Notes under the pieces: generated by a model
Seen by the model: only the letters and a program-made list of their open reading frames with translations
What the model was told of the DNA's origin: nothing
Database searches by the model: none
In this document: positions 53,740-62,268 of the stretch, piece by piece
Numbering within the stretch: position 1 is the first letter of the stretch
How the letters are laid out: each line of letters begins with the position of its first letter
Source: Mesorhizobium sp. WSM3862
GTDB lineage: Bacteria; Pseudomonadota; Alphaproteobacteria; Rhizobiales; Rhizobiaceae
Length of the DNA stretch: 64,000 bases
Direction of reading: 5' to 3'
NCBI RefSeq assembly: GCF_002294985.1
Contig: NZ_NSGE01000001.1
Location: 434,001 to 498,000 of the forward strand
Position numbers and translations under genes: made by a program

Positions 53740-56307
53740 ATGGACGTCGTCGTCGTCGAATCGCCGGCCAAGGCGAAGACAATCAACAAATATCTGGGCA
53801 AGAACTATAAGGTCCTGGCCTCGTTCGGCCATGTCCGCGATCTGCCGGCCAAGGACGGCTCGGTGCGCCCGGACGAGGACTTCGCCATGTCCTGGTCGGT
53901 AGACACCGCCTCCGGCAAGCGCCTCGCCGACATCGCCAAGGCGGTCAAGGACGCCGACGGGCTGATCCTCGCCACCGACCCGGATCGCGAGGGCGAGGCG
54001 ATTTCCTGGCATGTGCTGGAAGTGCTGAGGCAGAAGCGCGCGCTGAAGGACAAGCCGGTCAGCCGCGTCGTCTTCAACGCCATAACAAAGACCTCGGTAA
54101 TGGAGGCCATGGCCAATCCGCGCCAGATCGATGCGCCGCTGGTGGACGCCTATCTCGCGCGCCGCGCGCTCGACTATCTCGTCGGCTTCACCCTCTCGCC
54201 GGTGCTGTGGCGCAAGCTGCCGGGCGCCCGTTCCGCCGGGCGCGTGCAGTCGGTGGCGCTGCGGCTGGTCTGCGACCGCGAATCCGAGATCGAGCGCTTC
54301 GTCCGCGAGGAATACTGGCAGATCGCCGCCATCCTCAACACGCCGCGCAACGACAGTTTCGAGGCGCGGCTGACCGCCTATGCCGGCAAGAAGCTGCAGA
54401 AGCTCGACATCGCCAACAAGGCCCGGGCCGACGACATCAAGGCGATGCTCGAAGGTGCGACCTTCAAGGCGCTGTCGGTCGAAGCCAAGCCCACCAAGCG
54501 CAATCCGGGCCCGCCCTTCACCACCTCGACGCTGCAGCAGGCCGCCTCCTCGCGGCTCGGCTTCTCGGCCAACCGCACCATGCAGGTGGCGCAGAAGCTT
54601 TACGAAGGCATGGATGTCGGCGGCGAGACCGCCGGCCTCATCACCTATATGCGAACCGACGGCGTGCAGATGGCGCCGGAGGCGATCACCGCGGCGCGCG
54701 ATGCCATCGCCAGCGAGTTCGGCGCGAAATACCTGCCCGAAAACCCACGCTATTATTCGGTCAAGGCCAAGAACGCCCAGGAAGCGCATGAGGCGATCCG
54801 CCCTACCGATTTCAAGCGCACGCCGGCATCGGTCAGGCAATATCTCGATGCCGATCAGGCGCGCCTCTATGAGCTGATCTGGAAGCGCGCGATCGCCAGC
54901 CAGATGCAGCCGGCCGAGATCGAGCGCACCACGGTCGAGATCGAGGCGGTCAACGGCGCCCGCACCGCCGAGCTTCGCGCGGTCGGCTCGGTCATCCGCT
55001 TCGACGGCTTCATCGCCGCCTACACCGACCAGAAGGACGAGGACGCGGAGGACGAGGAAAGCCGCCGCCTGCCCGAAATCCGCGCCGGCGAGCAGCTTGC
55101 CCGCGAGGCGATCAACGCCACCCAGCACACGACCGAGCCGCCGCCGCGCTATTCCGAGGCGTCGCTGATCAAGAAGCTGGAAGAGCTCGGCATTGGCCGG
55201 CCGTCGACCTACACGGCGATCCTGAAGACGCTCGAGGACCGCGACTACGTCGCCATCGACCGGCGCAAGCTGGTGCCGCAGGCCAAGGGCCGGCTGCTGT
55301 CGGCCTTCCTCGAAAGCTTCTTCGAGCGCTATGTCGAATATGACTTCACAGCCTCGCTCGAGGAAAAGCTCGACGAGATCTCCGACGGCAAGCTCGCCTG
55401 GAAGGACGTGCTGCGCGACTTCTGGAAGGATTTTTCGGGCGCCGTCGACGACATCAAGGAACTGCGCGTCTCAGACGTGCTCGATGCGCTCAACGACGAG
55501 CTGGCGCCGCTGGTGTTCCCCGCGCGGGAGGACGGCTCAAACCCGCGCGTCTGCCCGAAATGCGGCACCGGCAATCTGTCGCTGAAGCTCGGTAAATTCG
55601 GCGCCTTCGTCGGCTGCTCGAATTATCCGGAATGCTCCTATACCCGCCAGCTTGGCGACGCCGCCAATCCCAACGGCGAGAACGGCAACGGCGACGACGG
55701 CGTCAAGCTGCTCGGCAAGGATCCATACACCGCCGAGGAGATCACGCTCCGGAGCGGCCGCTTCGGCCCCTACATCCAGCGCGGCGAAGGCAAGGACGCC
55801 AAGCGCTCGAGCCTGCCCAAGGGCTGGACCGCCGAGTCGATCGACCATGAGAAGGCGCTGGCGCTGCTGGCATTGCCGCGCGATGTCGGTAAGCATCCGG
55901 AAACCGGCAAGATGATCTCGGCCGGTCTTGGGCGGTACGGACCCTTCGTGCTGCACGACGGCACCTACGCCAATCTCGAAAGCATCGAGGACGTGTTCTC
56001 GATCGGCCTGAACCGCGCCGTTTCGGTGATCGCCGAGAAGCATCAGAAGGGCAAGGGCGGCCGCAACGGGAGCACGCCGGCTGCGTTGAAGGAACTGGGC
56101 GAGCATCCCGACGGCGGCGGCAAGATCGTCGTGCGCGACGGCCGCTACGGACCCTACGTCAATTACGGCAAGGTCAATGCCACGCTGCCCAAGGGCAAGG
56201 ATCCGCAATCGGTGACGATGGACGAGGCAATCGCCCTGATTGCCGAGAAGGAAGCCAAGGGCGGAGGCGGCAAGAAGCCGTTCCGCCGGGCGGCAAAGAA
56301 AGGATAG
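53740..56307 (+). CDS. topA: DNA topoisomerase I
   Basis: The 855-residue type IA enzyme relaxes negative supercoils. Order: TOPRIM domain at the start (VVVESPAKAKTINKYLG, ATDPDREGEAISWH), the central gate with catalytic Tyr303 in ITYMRTDGVQM, EAHEAIRPTD, then a zinc-ribbon-like CPKCGTGNLSLK..CSNYPECSY and two or three C-terminal topo-C repeats (GRFGPYIQRGEG, LGRYGPFVLHDG, GRYGPYVNYGK). The ATG at 53740 begins MDVVVVESPAKAK. The lysine-rich tail ends FRRAAKKG. It is followed by rnr after 6 bp. Confidence 0.96.
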   Translation: MDVVVVESPAKAKTINKYLGKNYKVLASFGHVRDLPAKDGSVRPDEDFAMSWSVDTASGKRLADIAKAVKDADGLILATDPDREGEAISWHVLEVLRQKRALKDKPVSRVVFNAITKTSVMEAMANPRQIDAPLVDAYLARRALDYLVGFTLSPVLWRKLPGARSAGRVQSVALRLVCDRESEIERFVREEYWQIAAILNTPRNDSFEARLTAYAGKKLQKLDIANKARADDIKAMLEGATFKALSVEAKPTKRNPGPPFTTSTLQQAASSRLGFSANRTMQVAQKLYEGMDVGGETAGLITYMRTDGVQMAPEAITAARDAIASEFGAKYLPENPRYYSVKAKNAQEAHEAIRPTDFKRTPASVRQYLDADQARLYELIWKRAIASQMQPAEIERTTVEIEAVNGARTAELRAVGSVIRFDGFIAAYTDQKDEDAEDEESRRLPEIRAGEQLAREAINATQHTTEPPPRYSEASLIKKLEELGIGRPSTYTAILKTLEDRDYVAIDRRKLVPQAKGRLLSAFLESFFERYVEYDFTASLEEKLDEISDGKLAWKDVLRDFWKDFSGAVDDIKELRVSDVLDALNDELAPLVFPAREDGSNPRVCPKCGTGNLSLKLGKFGAFVGCSNYPECSYTRQLGDAANPNGENGNGDDGVKLLGKDPYTAEEITLRSGRFGPYIQRGEGKDAKRSSLPKGWTAESIDHEKALALLALPRDVGKHPETGKMISAGLGRYGPFVLHDGTYANLESIEDVFSIGLNRAVSVIAEKHQKGKGGRNGSTPAALKELGEHPDGGGKIVVRDGRYGPYVNYGKVNATLPKGKDPQSVTMDEAIALIAEKEAKGGGGKKPFRRAAKKG

Positions 56308-56313
56308 CACGAC

Positions 56314-58623
56314 GTGGCGCGCAGGATCTCCGGAAGAAGTCACGGCGATCCGCGCAGCGCCGACACCAGGGCGAAGGTGGTCAAGGATGACTACCGGCCC
56401 TCGCGCGACGAAATCCTGCGCTACATCGCCGAGAACCCCGACCGCTCCGGAAAACGCGACATAGCCAAGGCTTTCGCGCTGCGCGGCGAGGACCGCATCT
56501 GGCTCAAGGATCTGCTGCGCGACCTGCAGGATGAGGGCCTGCTGACCAGGAACCGCAAGCGGCTCACCCGCGCCGGCTCCCTGCCGCATGTCGCCGTGCT
56601 CGACATTTTCGGCCGCGATAACGACGGTGTGCTTCTGGCGCATCCGAGCGAATACACCGGCCCGGGCTCGCCGCCCGTGATCGCCATCCGCATTTCGCGC
56701 GGCGCCAGCGGCCCGGTTCCGGGCATCGGCGCCCGCGTCCTCGCCAAGACCTTCCCGACCGACGATCCCTCAGGCCCCGCCTATACCGGGCGGGTCATGA
56801 AGATTTTCGAGAAGCGCAGCGAAGCCGTTCTCGGCGTCTTCCGCGTGCTGAAGGACGGCACCTTTCGCATCGAGCCGGTGGAACGCCGCCAGCCCGAGTT
56901 GATCGTCGACAAGGAATTCCAGAACGGCGCCAAAAATGGCGATCTGGTCGAGGTCGAGCCGGCGCGCGCTTCGCGCTACGGCCTGCCGCGGGCCAAGGTG
57001 CTGGCGGTGCTGGGCTCGCTGACCAGCGAGAAGGCGGTCTCGATGATCGCAATCCACGCCCACGACATCCCCCACGTCTTTCCGGCCGATGTGATCGCCG
57101 AAGCCGACGCCGTGAGGCCTATGGCGCTTGCCGGGCGCGAGGATTGGCGCGATCTGCCGCTGGTTACCATCGATCCGGCCGACGCCAAGGACCATGACGA
57201 CGCGGTGTTCGCCACGCCCGATACGGATGAGAAGAATCACGGCGGGGTCATCGTCACTGTGGCAATCGCCGATGTCGCGGCCTATGTCCGCTACGACACG
57301 CCGCTCGACCGCGAGGCGCTGAAGCGCGGCAATTCGGTCTATTTCCCGGATCGCGTCGTGCCGATGCTGCCCGAGCGCATCTCCAACGACCTCTGCTCGC
57401 TGCGCGAAGGCGAGGACCGTCCCGCGATCGCCGTGCGCATGACCTTTTCGGCGGAAGGCCGCAAGCTCAGGCACTCCTTCCACCGCATCATGATGAAATC
57501 GGCGGCCAAGCTCGCCTATCCGCAGGCGCAGGCGGCGATCGATGGCGTGCCCGACGACAAGACGGGGCCGATCCTCGAAGGCGTTCTGAAGCCCCTCTGG
57601 GACGCCTATGCCGTGCTCAAGCGCGGCCGCGACAGCCGCCAGCCGCTCGAACTGGAGCTGCCGGAACGCAAGATCCTGCTCAAGCCCGACGGTACCGTCG
57701 ACCGGGTCGTCGTGCCGGAGCGCCTCGACGCCCACAAGCTGATCGAGGAGTTCATGATCCAGGCCAATGTCGCGGCCGCGGAGACGCTTGAAGGCAAGAA
57801 AGAGCCGCTCGTCTACCGCATCCACGACGCGCCGTCGCTGGCGAAACAGGAATCGCTGCGCGAGTTCCTGCACACGCTTGGCCTGTCGCTGGCGCGCGGC
57901 GCGCAGATGCGGCCCGGACAGTTCAACGGCATTCTGGAGCGGGTGCGCGGCGCCGACAACGAGGCGCTGGTCAATGAAGTGGTGCTGCGCTCACAGAGCC
58001 AGGCCGAATACTCGCCGAAGAACATCGGCCATTTCGGTCTCAACCTGAGACGCTACGCGCATTTCACCTCGCCGATCCGGCGCTATGCGGATCTCATCGT
58101 GCATCGCGGACTGATTGCCGCGCTCGGCCTCGGTCCCGGCGGCCTGACGCAGCAGGAAGCGGATCGCCTGGAAGAGGTCGGCGCGCTGATCTCGGCCACC
58201 GAACGCCGCGCCATGGCGGCCGAACGCGACACGGTCGACCGGCTGATCGCGGCCTATCTCGCCGAGCGCATCAACGACACCTTCGACGCTCGCATCTCCG
58301 GCGTCGCCAAGGCGGGACTCTTTGTCCAATTGCCGCAGTATGGCGCCGATGGTTTCATCCCGGTGTCAAGTTTGGACGGCGATTACTATATCTACGATGA
58401 AACCGCTCGATCGCTGTTCGGAGAGCGCACTGGCAAGGGCTACCAACTAGCCGACCGCGTCGAGGTGCGGCTGCTCGAGGTTGCGCCGATGGCGGGCGCG
58501 ATGCGTTTCGAAATGCTGAGCGACCCGAAGCCGCTGCCAGGCTCGCGACGGTCGTTCCACAAGACCAAGGGCCGCGCCCGCGCGTCGCAGTCGCGCATGG
58601 GTCCCCGCGGCAGGAGAAGATGA
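56314..58623 (+). CDS. rnr: Ribonuclease R
   Basis: The 769-residue processive 3'-5' exoribonuclease degrades structured RNA. An N-terminal helix-turn-helix and cold-shock region precede the RNB catalytic domain with VTIDPADAKDHDDAVFA (about 285-301), which supplies the metal-binding Asp cluster; HFTSPIRRYADLIVHRGL is a later RNB motif. The C-terminal S1 domain is FDARISGVAKAGLFVQLPQYG, and the protein ends in a basic tail. It starts 6 bp after topA and ends overlapping the DUF983 gene (TGATG), so topA-rnr-DUF983 is one transcription unit. Confidence 0.95.
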   Translation: MARRISGRSHGDPRSADTRAKVVKDDYRPSRDEILRYIAENPDRSGKRDIAKAFALRGEDRIWLKDLLRDLQDEGLLTRNRKRLTRAGSLPHVAVLDIFGRDNDGVLLAHPSEYTGPGSPPVIAIRISRGASGPVPGIGARVLAKTFPTDDPSGPAYTGRVMKIFEKRSEAVLGVFRVLKDGTFRIEPVERRQPELIVDKEFQNGAKNGDLVEVEPARASRYGLPRAKVLAVLGSLTSEKAVSMIAIHAHDIPHVFPADVIAEADAVRPMALAGREDWRDLPLVTIDPADAKDHDDAVFATPDTDEKNHGGVIVTVAIADVAAYVRYDTPLDREALKRGNSVYFPDRVVPMLPERISNDLCSLREGEDRPAIAVRMTFSAEGRKLRHSFHRIMMKSAAKLAYPQAQAAIDGVPDDKTGPILEGVLKPLWDAYAVLKRGRDSRQPLELELPERKILLKPDGTVDRVVVPERLDAHKLIEEFMIQANVAAAETLEGKKEPLVYRIHDAPSLAKQESLREFLHTLGLSLARGAQMRPGQFNGILERVRGADNEALVNEVVLRSQSQAEYSPKNIGHFGLNLRRYAHFTSPIRRYADLIVHRGLIAALGLGPGGLTQQEADRLEEVGALISATERRAMAAERDTVDRLIAAYLAERINDTFDARISGVAKAGLFVQLPQYGADGFIPVSSLDGDYYIYDETARSLFGERTGKGYQLADRVEVRLLEVAPMAGAMRFEMLSDPKPLPGSRRSFHKTKGRARASQSRMGPRGRRR

Positions 58624-59063
58624 TGTCGAAGGGCATGGAAGAACAGGTTTTCGGCGGCGAGCACCATTCGGGCCACGTCGCGCGTCCGCTGTGGACGGCA
58701 ATCAAGCGCGGCATGCTTGGCCGGTGCCCGCATTGCGGCGAAGGCAAGCTGTTCGGCGCCTTCACAAAGCCCGTCGACAAATGCGGCGTCTGCGGCGAGG
58801 AGCTTCATCACCATCGCGCCGACGACCTTCCCGCCTATCTGGTGATCGTCATCGTCGGCCACATTGTGGTTGGCGCCTTCATGACTGTGGAGGCCGCCAC
58901 CACGCTTTCGACCTGGCAGCACGCGCTGATCTGGGTGCCGCTGACCATTATTCTGGCCGTCGCGCTGTTGCAGCCGGTCAAAGGCGCCGTCATCGGCCTG
59001 CAATGGGCGCTCTATATGCACGGCTTCGGCGGCGAGAAGGACGAGTTCGAGCCGCATCTCTAA
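58623..59063 (+). CDS. DUF983 family membrane protein
   Basis: About 146 residues; ATG at 58623 with AGGAG 6 bp upstream, overlapping the rnr stop codon (an ATG at 58620 is also possible). The N-terminal zinc-ribbon-like CPHCGEGKLFGAF and CGVCGEELHHHRADDLPAY are the DUF983 signature, followed by two membrane helices (YLVIVIVGHIVVGAFM and ALIWVPLTIILAVALL). The family is often placed next to rnr or topA in alphaproteobacteria; function unknown. A membrane-bound zinc-ribbon protein is inferred. Confidence 0.88.
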   Translation: MSKGMEEQVFGGEHHSGHVARPLWTAIKRGMLGRCPHCGEGKLFGAFTKPVDKCGVCGEELHHHRADDLPAYLVIVIVGHIVVGAFMTVEAATTLSTWQHALIWVPLTIILAVALLQPVKGAVIGLQWALYMHGFGGEKDEFEPHL

Positions 59064-59111
59064 GCCTGGAGCGGTTCTGTCCTTGATACAAGCAACGACC
59101 ATCTCCGAGCA

Positions 59112-59160
59112 GTGGAATTCCAGATCGAGAACCGCTGCGCGTTTTTTCCTGGAATTGCTC
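59112..59160. repeat. Palindromic intergenic repeat, GCAATTCC family, reversed degenerate copy
   Basis: GTGGAATTCCAGATCGAGAA and GCTGCGCGTTTTTTCC followed by TGGAATTGC (ending 59158) is the reverse layout of the copies at 34791 and 41831: one terminus GGAATTGC (59151-59158) is intact, the other is changed. The T-rich interior may also help terminate the topA-rnr-DUF983 transcript. Confidence 0.6.
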
Positions 59161-59247
59161 CGGCAGCGACGTTTGGTCCGGGCTGGTGCAAAGGCCCGAA
59201 CACGTAAGCCACTTTCGCGTTCGAGAAGTTTCCGCTAGGTCGAGCGC

Positions 59248-59988
59248 ATGGAAGGAATGACCAAGGCGGATGTCGACAAGCTCGATAAAGGCTTGGCCGT
59301 GCACGGCGGTCGGCCGCTTCGCCCGCGCGATGCCGCAACCTTGATCCTGCTCGACAGGAGAGCCAGCGACGTTCTGGTGCTGATGGGCCGCCGCCACGCC
59401 GGCCACGCCTTCATGCCGGGAAAATTCGTCTTCCCCGGGGGCCGCACCGATCCCGCCGACAGCCGCGTTCCGGTGGCTGCCCCGCTGCATCCTGAGGAAG
59501 AGGCGAGGCTTGTGAGCGGCCCCGGCCGCGCGAGTGCCGCACGGGCGCGCGCCATCGCCATGTCGGCAATTCGTGAGACTTACGAGGAAGCCGGCCTGCT
59601 GATCGGTCGTAAAGGCCCGTTCGCCACCGCCAAGCGCGATTGGCAGGGTTTCGTCGAACACAGCGTCGCACCGTCGCTGGACGCCCTGCGCTTTATTGCG
59701 CGCGCCATCACGCCGCCCAACCGCGTGCGCCGCTTCGATACCCGGTTCTTCAGCGCCTGGCGTGAGGATGTTGCCGTCGAATTGCCCGACGGCGGTCCAA
59801 CCAACGAGTTGGAAGAGCTCGTCTGGTTACCGCTTGGCAACGCCCGCAAGGCCGATATTCCCGACATCACCCGCATGATCCTGGAAGAACTGGAAAGGCG
59901 CCTCGCCCGCGATCCGTTACTGCGTCCGGGCGGCGCAGTGCCGTTCTTCCGGCTCATCCGAAACCGCTTCGTTCGCGAAGTCCTTTAG
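59248..59988 (+). CDS. Nudix hydrolase, NUDT19/NUDT7-like
   Basis: A 246-residue protein with a Nudix box split by an insertion: GKFVFPGGRTDPADSR, then about 35 residues, then SAIRETYEEAGLLIG with the metal-binding Glu residues. This interrupted layout is characteristic of the NUDT19-like (RP2p) CoA/acyl-CoA diphosphatase group. No targeting signal. The physiological substrate is unknown. It is followed 19 bp later by the MFS transporter gene and is likely co-transcribed with it. Confidence 0.85.
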   Translation: MEGMTKADVDKLDKGLAVHGGRPLRPRDAATLILLDRRASDVLVLMGRRHAGHAFMPGKFVFPGGRTDPADSRVPVAAPLHPEEEARLVSGPGRASAARARAIAMSAIRETYEEAGLLIGRKGPFATAKRDWQGFVEHSVAPSLDALRFIARAITPPNRVRRFDTRFFSAWREDVAVELPDGGPTNELEELVWLPLGNARKADIPDITRMILEELERRLARDPLLRPGGAVPFFRLIRNRFVREVL

Positions 59989-60007
59989 AAGCAGAGCATC
60001 CACATCG

Positions 60008-61183
60008 ATGACGGTCGATACCCAGCAACAGGGCGACGAACGCGTACACTGGCTGCCGATGACTGCGGCGATCTCCTCGATCAGCGTGGTCGGCATCGCC
60101 ATCGGCCTCGGCATGCCGCTGCTCAGCGTCATCCTCGAATCGCGCGGCCACTCGGCCTCGATGATCGGCCTCAACACGGCGGTCGCCGGGCTCGCCTCGA
60201 TCGCCGGCGCGCCGCTCGCCACGCCGCTGGCCATGCGCCTCGGCGTCGCCCAGACCATGCTTTTGATGATCGCCGTTGGCGCGCTCGCTTTTGTCGGCTT
60301 TCATTTCGCGCCGGCCTTCTGGATGTGGTTTCCGCTCCGCGTCGCGCTGCACATTTCGCTGACAGTGCTCTTCATTCTGTCGGAATTCTGGATCAGCACC
60401 TCGGCGCCCCCGCATCGTCGCGGCCTTGTGCTTGGCATCTACGCTACGGTGCTTTCTCTGGGCTTCGCCGCCGGGCCGTGGCTGTTCGCCCATGTCGGCT
60501 CCGGTGGGTTCCTGCCGTTCGGCGTCACCATTGCGTTGGTAACGCTTGCTGCCATCCCGGTGCTGGCGGCTCGTAACGAGAGCCCGGCGATCGTCGCCGA
60601 CGGCGAAACCAGCCATTTCCTGCGCTATATCTGGATGGTGCCCACAGCAACCTTCGCCGTGCTCGTGTTCGGCGCCGTCGAGACCGGCGGCTTTTCGCTG
60701 TTCCCGGTCTATGGCAGCCGCATCGGCTATTCGGAGGCCGACGCTGCGCTGTTGCTGACCATGATCGGGCTCGGCAACGTGCTGCTGCAGATACCGATTG
60801 GCATGATCAGCGACCGAGTCTCGGACCGCCGCTACCTGCTTTTGGCCTGCGCCACGGTCGGCCTCATCGGAACCGTGTTCATGCCTTTCTTTGCCAAGGA
60901 CTGGCACCTGATGGCGGCGCTTCTGTTCGTCTGGGGCGGTGTGGTCGCGGCCATGTACACGATCGGCCTTGCGCATCTGGGTACCCAGCTTTCCGGCCAT
61001 GAGCTCGCCTCCGCCAACGCCGCCTTCGTGCTCTGCTACGGCGTCGGCATGGTGATCGGTCCGCAGGCGATCGGCATCGGCATGGACGCCTTCGGCCCTT
61101 CGGGCTTCGGCTGGTCGCTGGCGCTGTTCTTTGCCGCGTACATGCTCCTGGTCCTCGTCAGGCTGGTGCGAAAGATCCTCTAG
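60008..61183 (+). CDS. MFS transporter
   Basis: A 391-residue protein with 12 predicted membrane helices in two halves. SISVVGIAIGLGMPLLSVIL opens the first half, with a typical MFS loop LGVAQTM; IGMISDRVSDRRYLLL is the loop 8-9 motif. It resembles the YcaD-like branch of the major facilitator superfamily. Substrate unknown. It lies 19 bp downstream of the Nudix gene and 0 bp upstream of a small frame-disrupted ORF. Confidence 0.88.
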   Translation: MTVDTQQQGDERVHWLPMTAAISSISVVGIAIGLGMPLLSVILESRGHSASMIGLNTAVAGLASIAGAPLATPLAMRLGVAQTMLLMIAVGALAFVGFHFAPAFWMWFPLRVALHISLTVLFILSEFWISTSAPPHRRGLVLGIYATVLSLGFAAGPWLFAHVGSGGFLPFGVTIALVTLAAIPVLAARNESPAIVADGETSHFLRYIWMVPTATFAVLVFGAVETGGFSLFPVYGSRIGYSEADAALLLTMIGLGNVLLQIPIGMISDRVSDRRYLLLACATVGLIGTVFMPFFAKDWHLMAALLFVWGGVVAAMYTIGLAHLGTQLSGHELASANAAFVLCYGVGMVIGPQAIGIGMDAFGPSGFGWSLALFFAAYMLLVLVRLVRKIL

Positions 61184-61436
61184 TGAAAATGTCGCCCTGC
61201 GCAGGCGGCCGGGCACGGTCGAGGTATCGTTCGAACTGCCCGACGATCAGGCGCTCGCCGCCCGTGTCGCCGAAGCGATATTCCAGGCCCATTCCTACCA
61301 GGAGCCTGTGATCCGCATTCAGCCGCTGCTGACCAGCCGTTCCAAGGGACTCGACGACCGTACCAATCCGAACCGCTGGTGGAACACCAGCGGCGACTGG
61401 AAGAAGGCCGATCTGCAGGTCAGGGAGAACGCCTGA
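61183..61436 (+). CDS. Small conserved-looking ORF, possible one-base frame break near its start
   Basis: The MFS stop codon (TAG) overlaps a GTG at 61183 with an ATG at 61189. That frame gives VKMSPCAGGRARS..., while the next frame gives an uninterrupted, protein-like TVEVSFELPDDQALAARVAE, AIFQAHSYQEPVIRIQPLL, ending NPNRWWNTSGDWKKADLQVRENA at 61436. A missing C in the CCC run at 61194-61196 would join them as MSPLRRRPGTVEV. The body is about 75 residues with no recognised domain; HSYQEPVI recalls the CutA/NIF3-type 'HxYExP' motif. I cannot tell whether the break is real. Confidence 0.5.
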
Positions 61437-61483
61437 CGCGGCGAGTTCCGCCGCGTCAAAACGGGGCAAGAAGGGGCTTGGGC

Positions 61484-61511
61484 TTGACTTTCCGGGCGCG
61501 TTCTTTATGTG
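61484..61511 (+). promoter_or_regulatory. Candidate promoter of rpmG
   Basis: TTGACT (61484-61489) is followed after 16 bp by TATGTG (61506-61511), a plausible sigma-70 promoter about 80 bp upstream of the rpmG start. The -35 is close to consensus; the -10 is weak. Confidence 0.45.
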
Positions 61512-61591
61512 TCGCGCCAAGTTTCCCGCGTCCGGGTGTTTTCCCCGTGCTCCAGCGGCCAAAACTCCACGAACATTAACGGACGAACATC

Positions 61592-61759
61592 ATGGCCAAA
61601 GCCGCAAACATCAAGATCAAGCTTCTGTCGACCGCCGACACCGGTTTCTTCTACGTGACCAGCAAGAACAGCCGCACCAAGACGGACAAGCTGTCGTTCC
61701 GTAAGTACGACCCGATTGCCAAGAAGCACGTCGAGTTCAAGGAAACCAAGATCAAGTAA
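61592..61759 (+). CDS. rpmG: 50S ribosomal protein L33
   Basis: A 55-residue basic protein beginning [20 protein letters not shown] with [14 protein letters not shown] and the C-terminal [12 protein letters not shown], the length and sequence of bacterial L33. It lacks the CXXC pairs of zinc-binding L33 forms, as usual in alphaproteobacteria. The preceding sequence gives a modest GGACGA ribosome site. A strong terminator follows 23 bp downstream, so the gene is monocistronic. Confidence 0.96.
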   Translation: MAKAANIKIKLLSTADTGFFYVTSKNSRTKTDKLSFRKYDPIAKKHVEFKETKIK

Positions 61760-61781
61760 TCCGGTTTATCCTGAAATGCCG

Positions 61782-61812
61782 AACGCCGCCCCTTGGGGCG
61801 GCGTTTTTGTTT
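61782..61812 (+). terminator. Rho-independent terminator of rpmG
   Basis: AACGCCGCCCC (61782-61792), TT loop and GGGGCGGCGTT (61795-61805) form an 11-bp stem followed by TTTGTTTT on the plus strand, ending the rpmG transcript. Confidence 0.9.
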
Positions 61813-61919
61813 TCAGCGGGCGGACGCTCGAGCAAGAAAGCCCGCGGCTGCCTGACGCTGAATCATGCATGAGAAAAAGGGGGCCGGTCGGCGGTTGGCA
61901 GCGGTACGAGGAGGCCACT

Positions 61920-62129
61920 ATGTGCCAGCGCCGGCCGGCCGACCCCACGGACCCAGGAGATGCGGCGGACCTGAGCATCATGGGGTATTTTCTGGATCGA
62001 GCCGGGCAGTCTACCCTCGTGCCGGCTTCGTCTTCGTTCTATGCCAAGCAGATTTGCTCAAGAACTTATGAAAATCAACCATTTCTTAACCACGGCTCCC
62101 GAATCGCTTGGATTAAGGTAAATTCCTAA
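61920..62129 (+). CDS. Possible small protein of unknown function
   Basis: A 69-codon frame with a good ribosome site (GAGGAGG, 5 nt before the ATG). It starts MCQRRPADPTDPGDAAD and ends KQICSRTYENQPFLNHG, SRIAWIKVNS. The second half is AT-richer than its surroundings. I recognise no domain or family, and the frame has no support beyond the ribosome site. Confidence 0.3.
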   Translation: MCQRRPADPTDPGDAADLSIMGYFLDRAGQSTLVPASSSFYAKQICSRTYENQPFLNHGSRIAWIKVNS

Positions 62130-62268
62130 CCCTATCGGGTTGACGCGGAATTGGGGCTTCCGTGGGTAACCGCATCGCGGCGCAACGATTCAGGCAACGC
62201 GCTTAAGTCTTCTGGTCTTGTCCATGTCGGTGCGCCAAAACTGCTGCGCACCAATTGGGTGGCATGGA

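Larger units (their letters stand above)
61760..62268. other. 509-bp interval between rpmG and pleD
   Basis: It holds the rpmG terminator, the questionable small ORF at 61920-62129, and a hairpin GGTGCGC (62229-62235) / GCGCACC (62246-62252) that may end the pleD transcript on the minus strand. Nothing else is recognisable. The middle part is AT-richer than the flanking genes. Confidence 0.5.

Noticed and set aside
53334-53801. Upstream extension of the ccdA frame (about 150 codons)
   Set aside because: The CcdA family starts at MALDIGYVSA; the upstream part is unlike any domain and crosses the operator-like palindrome.
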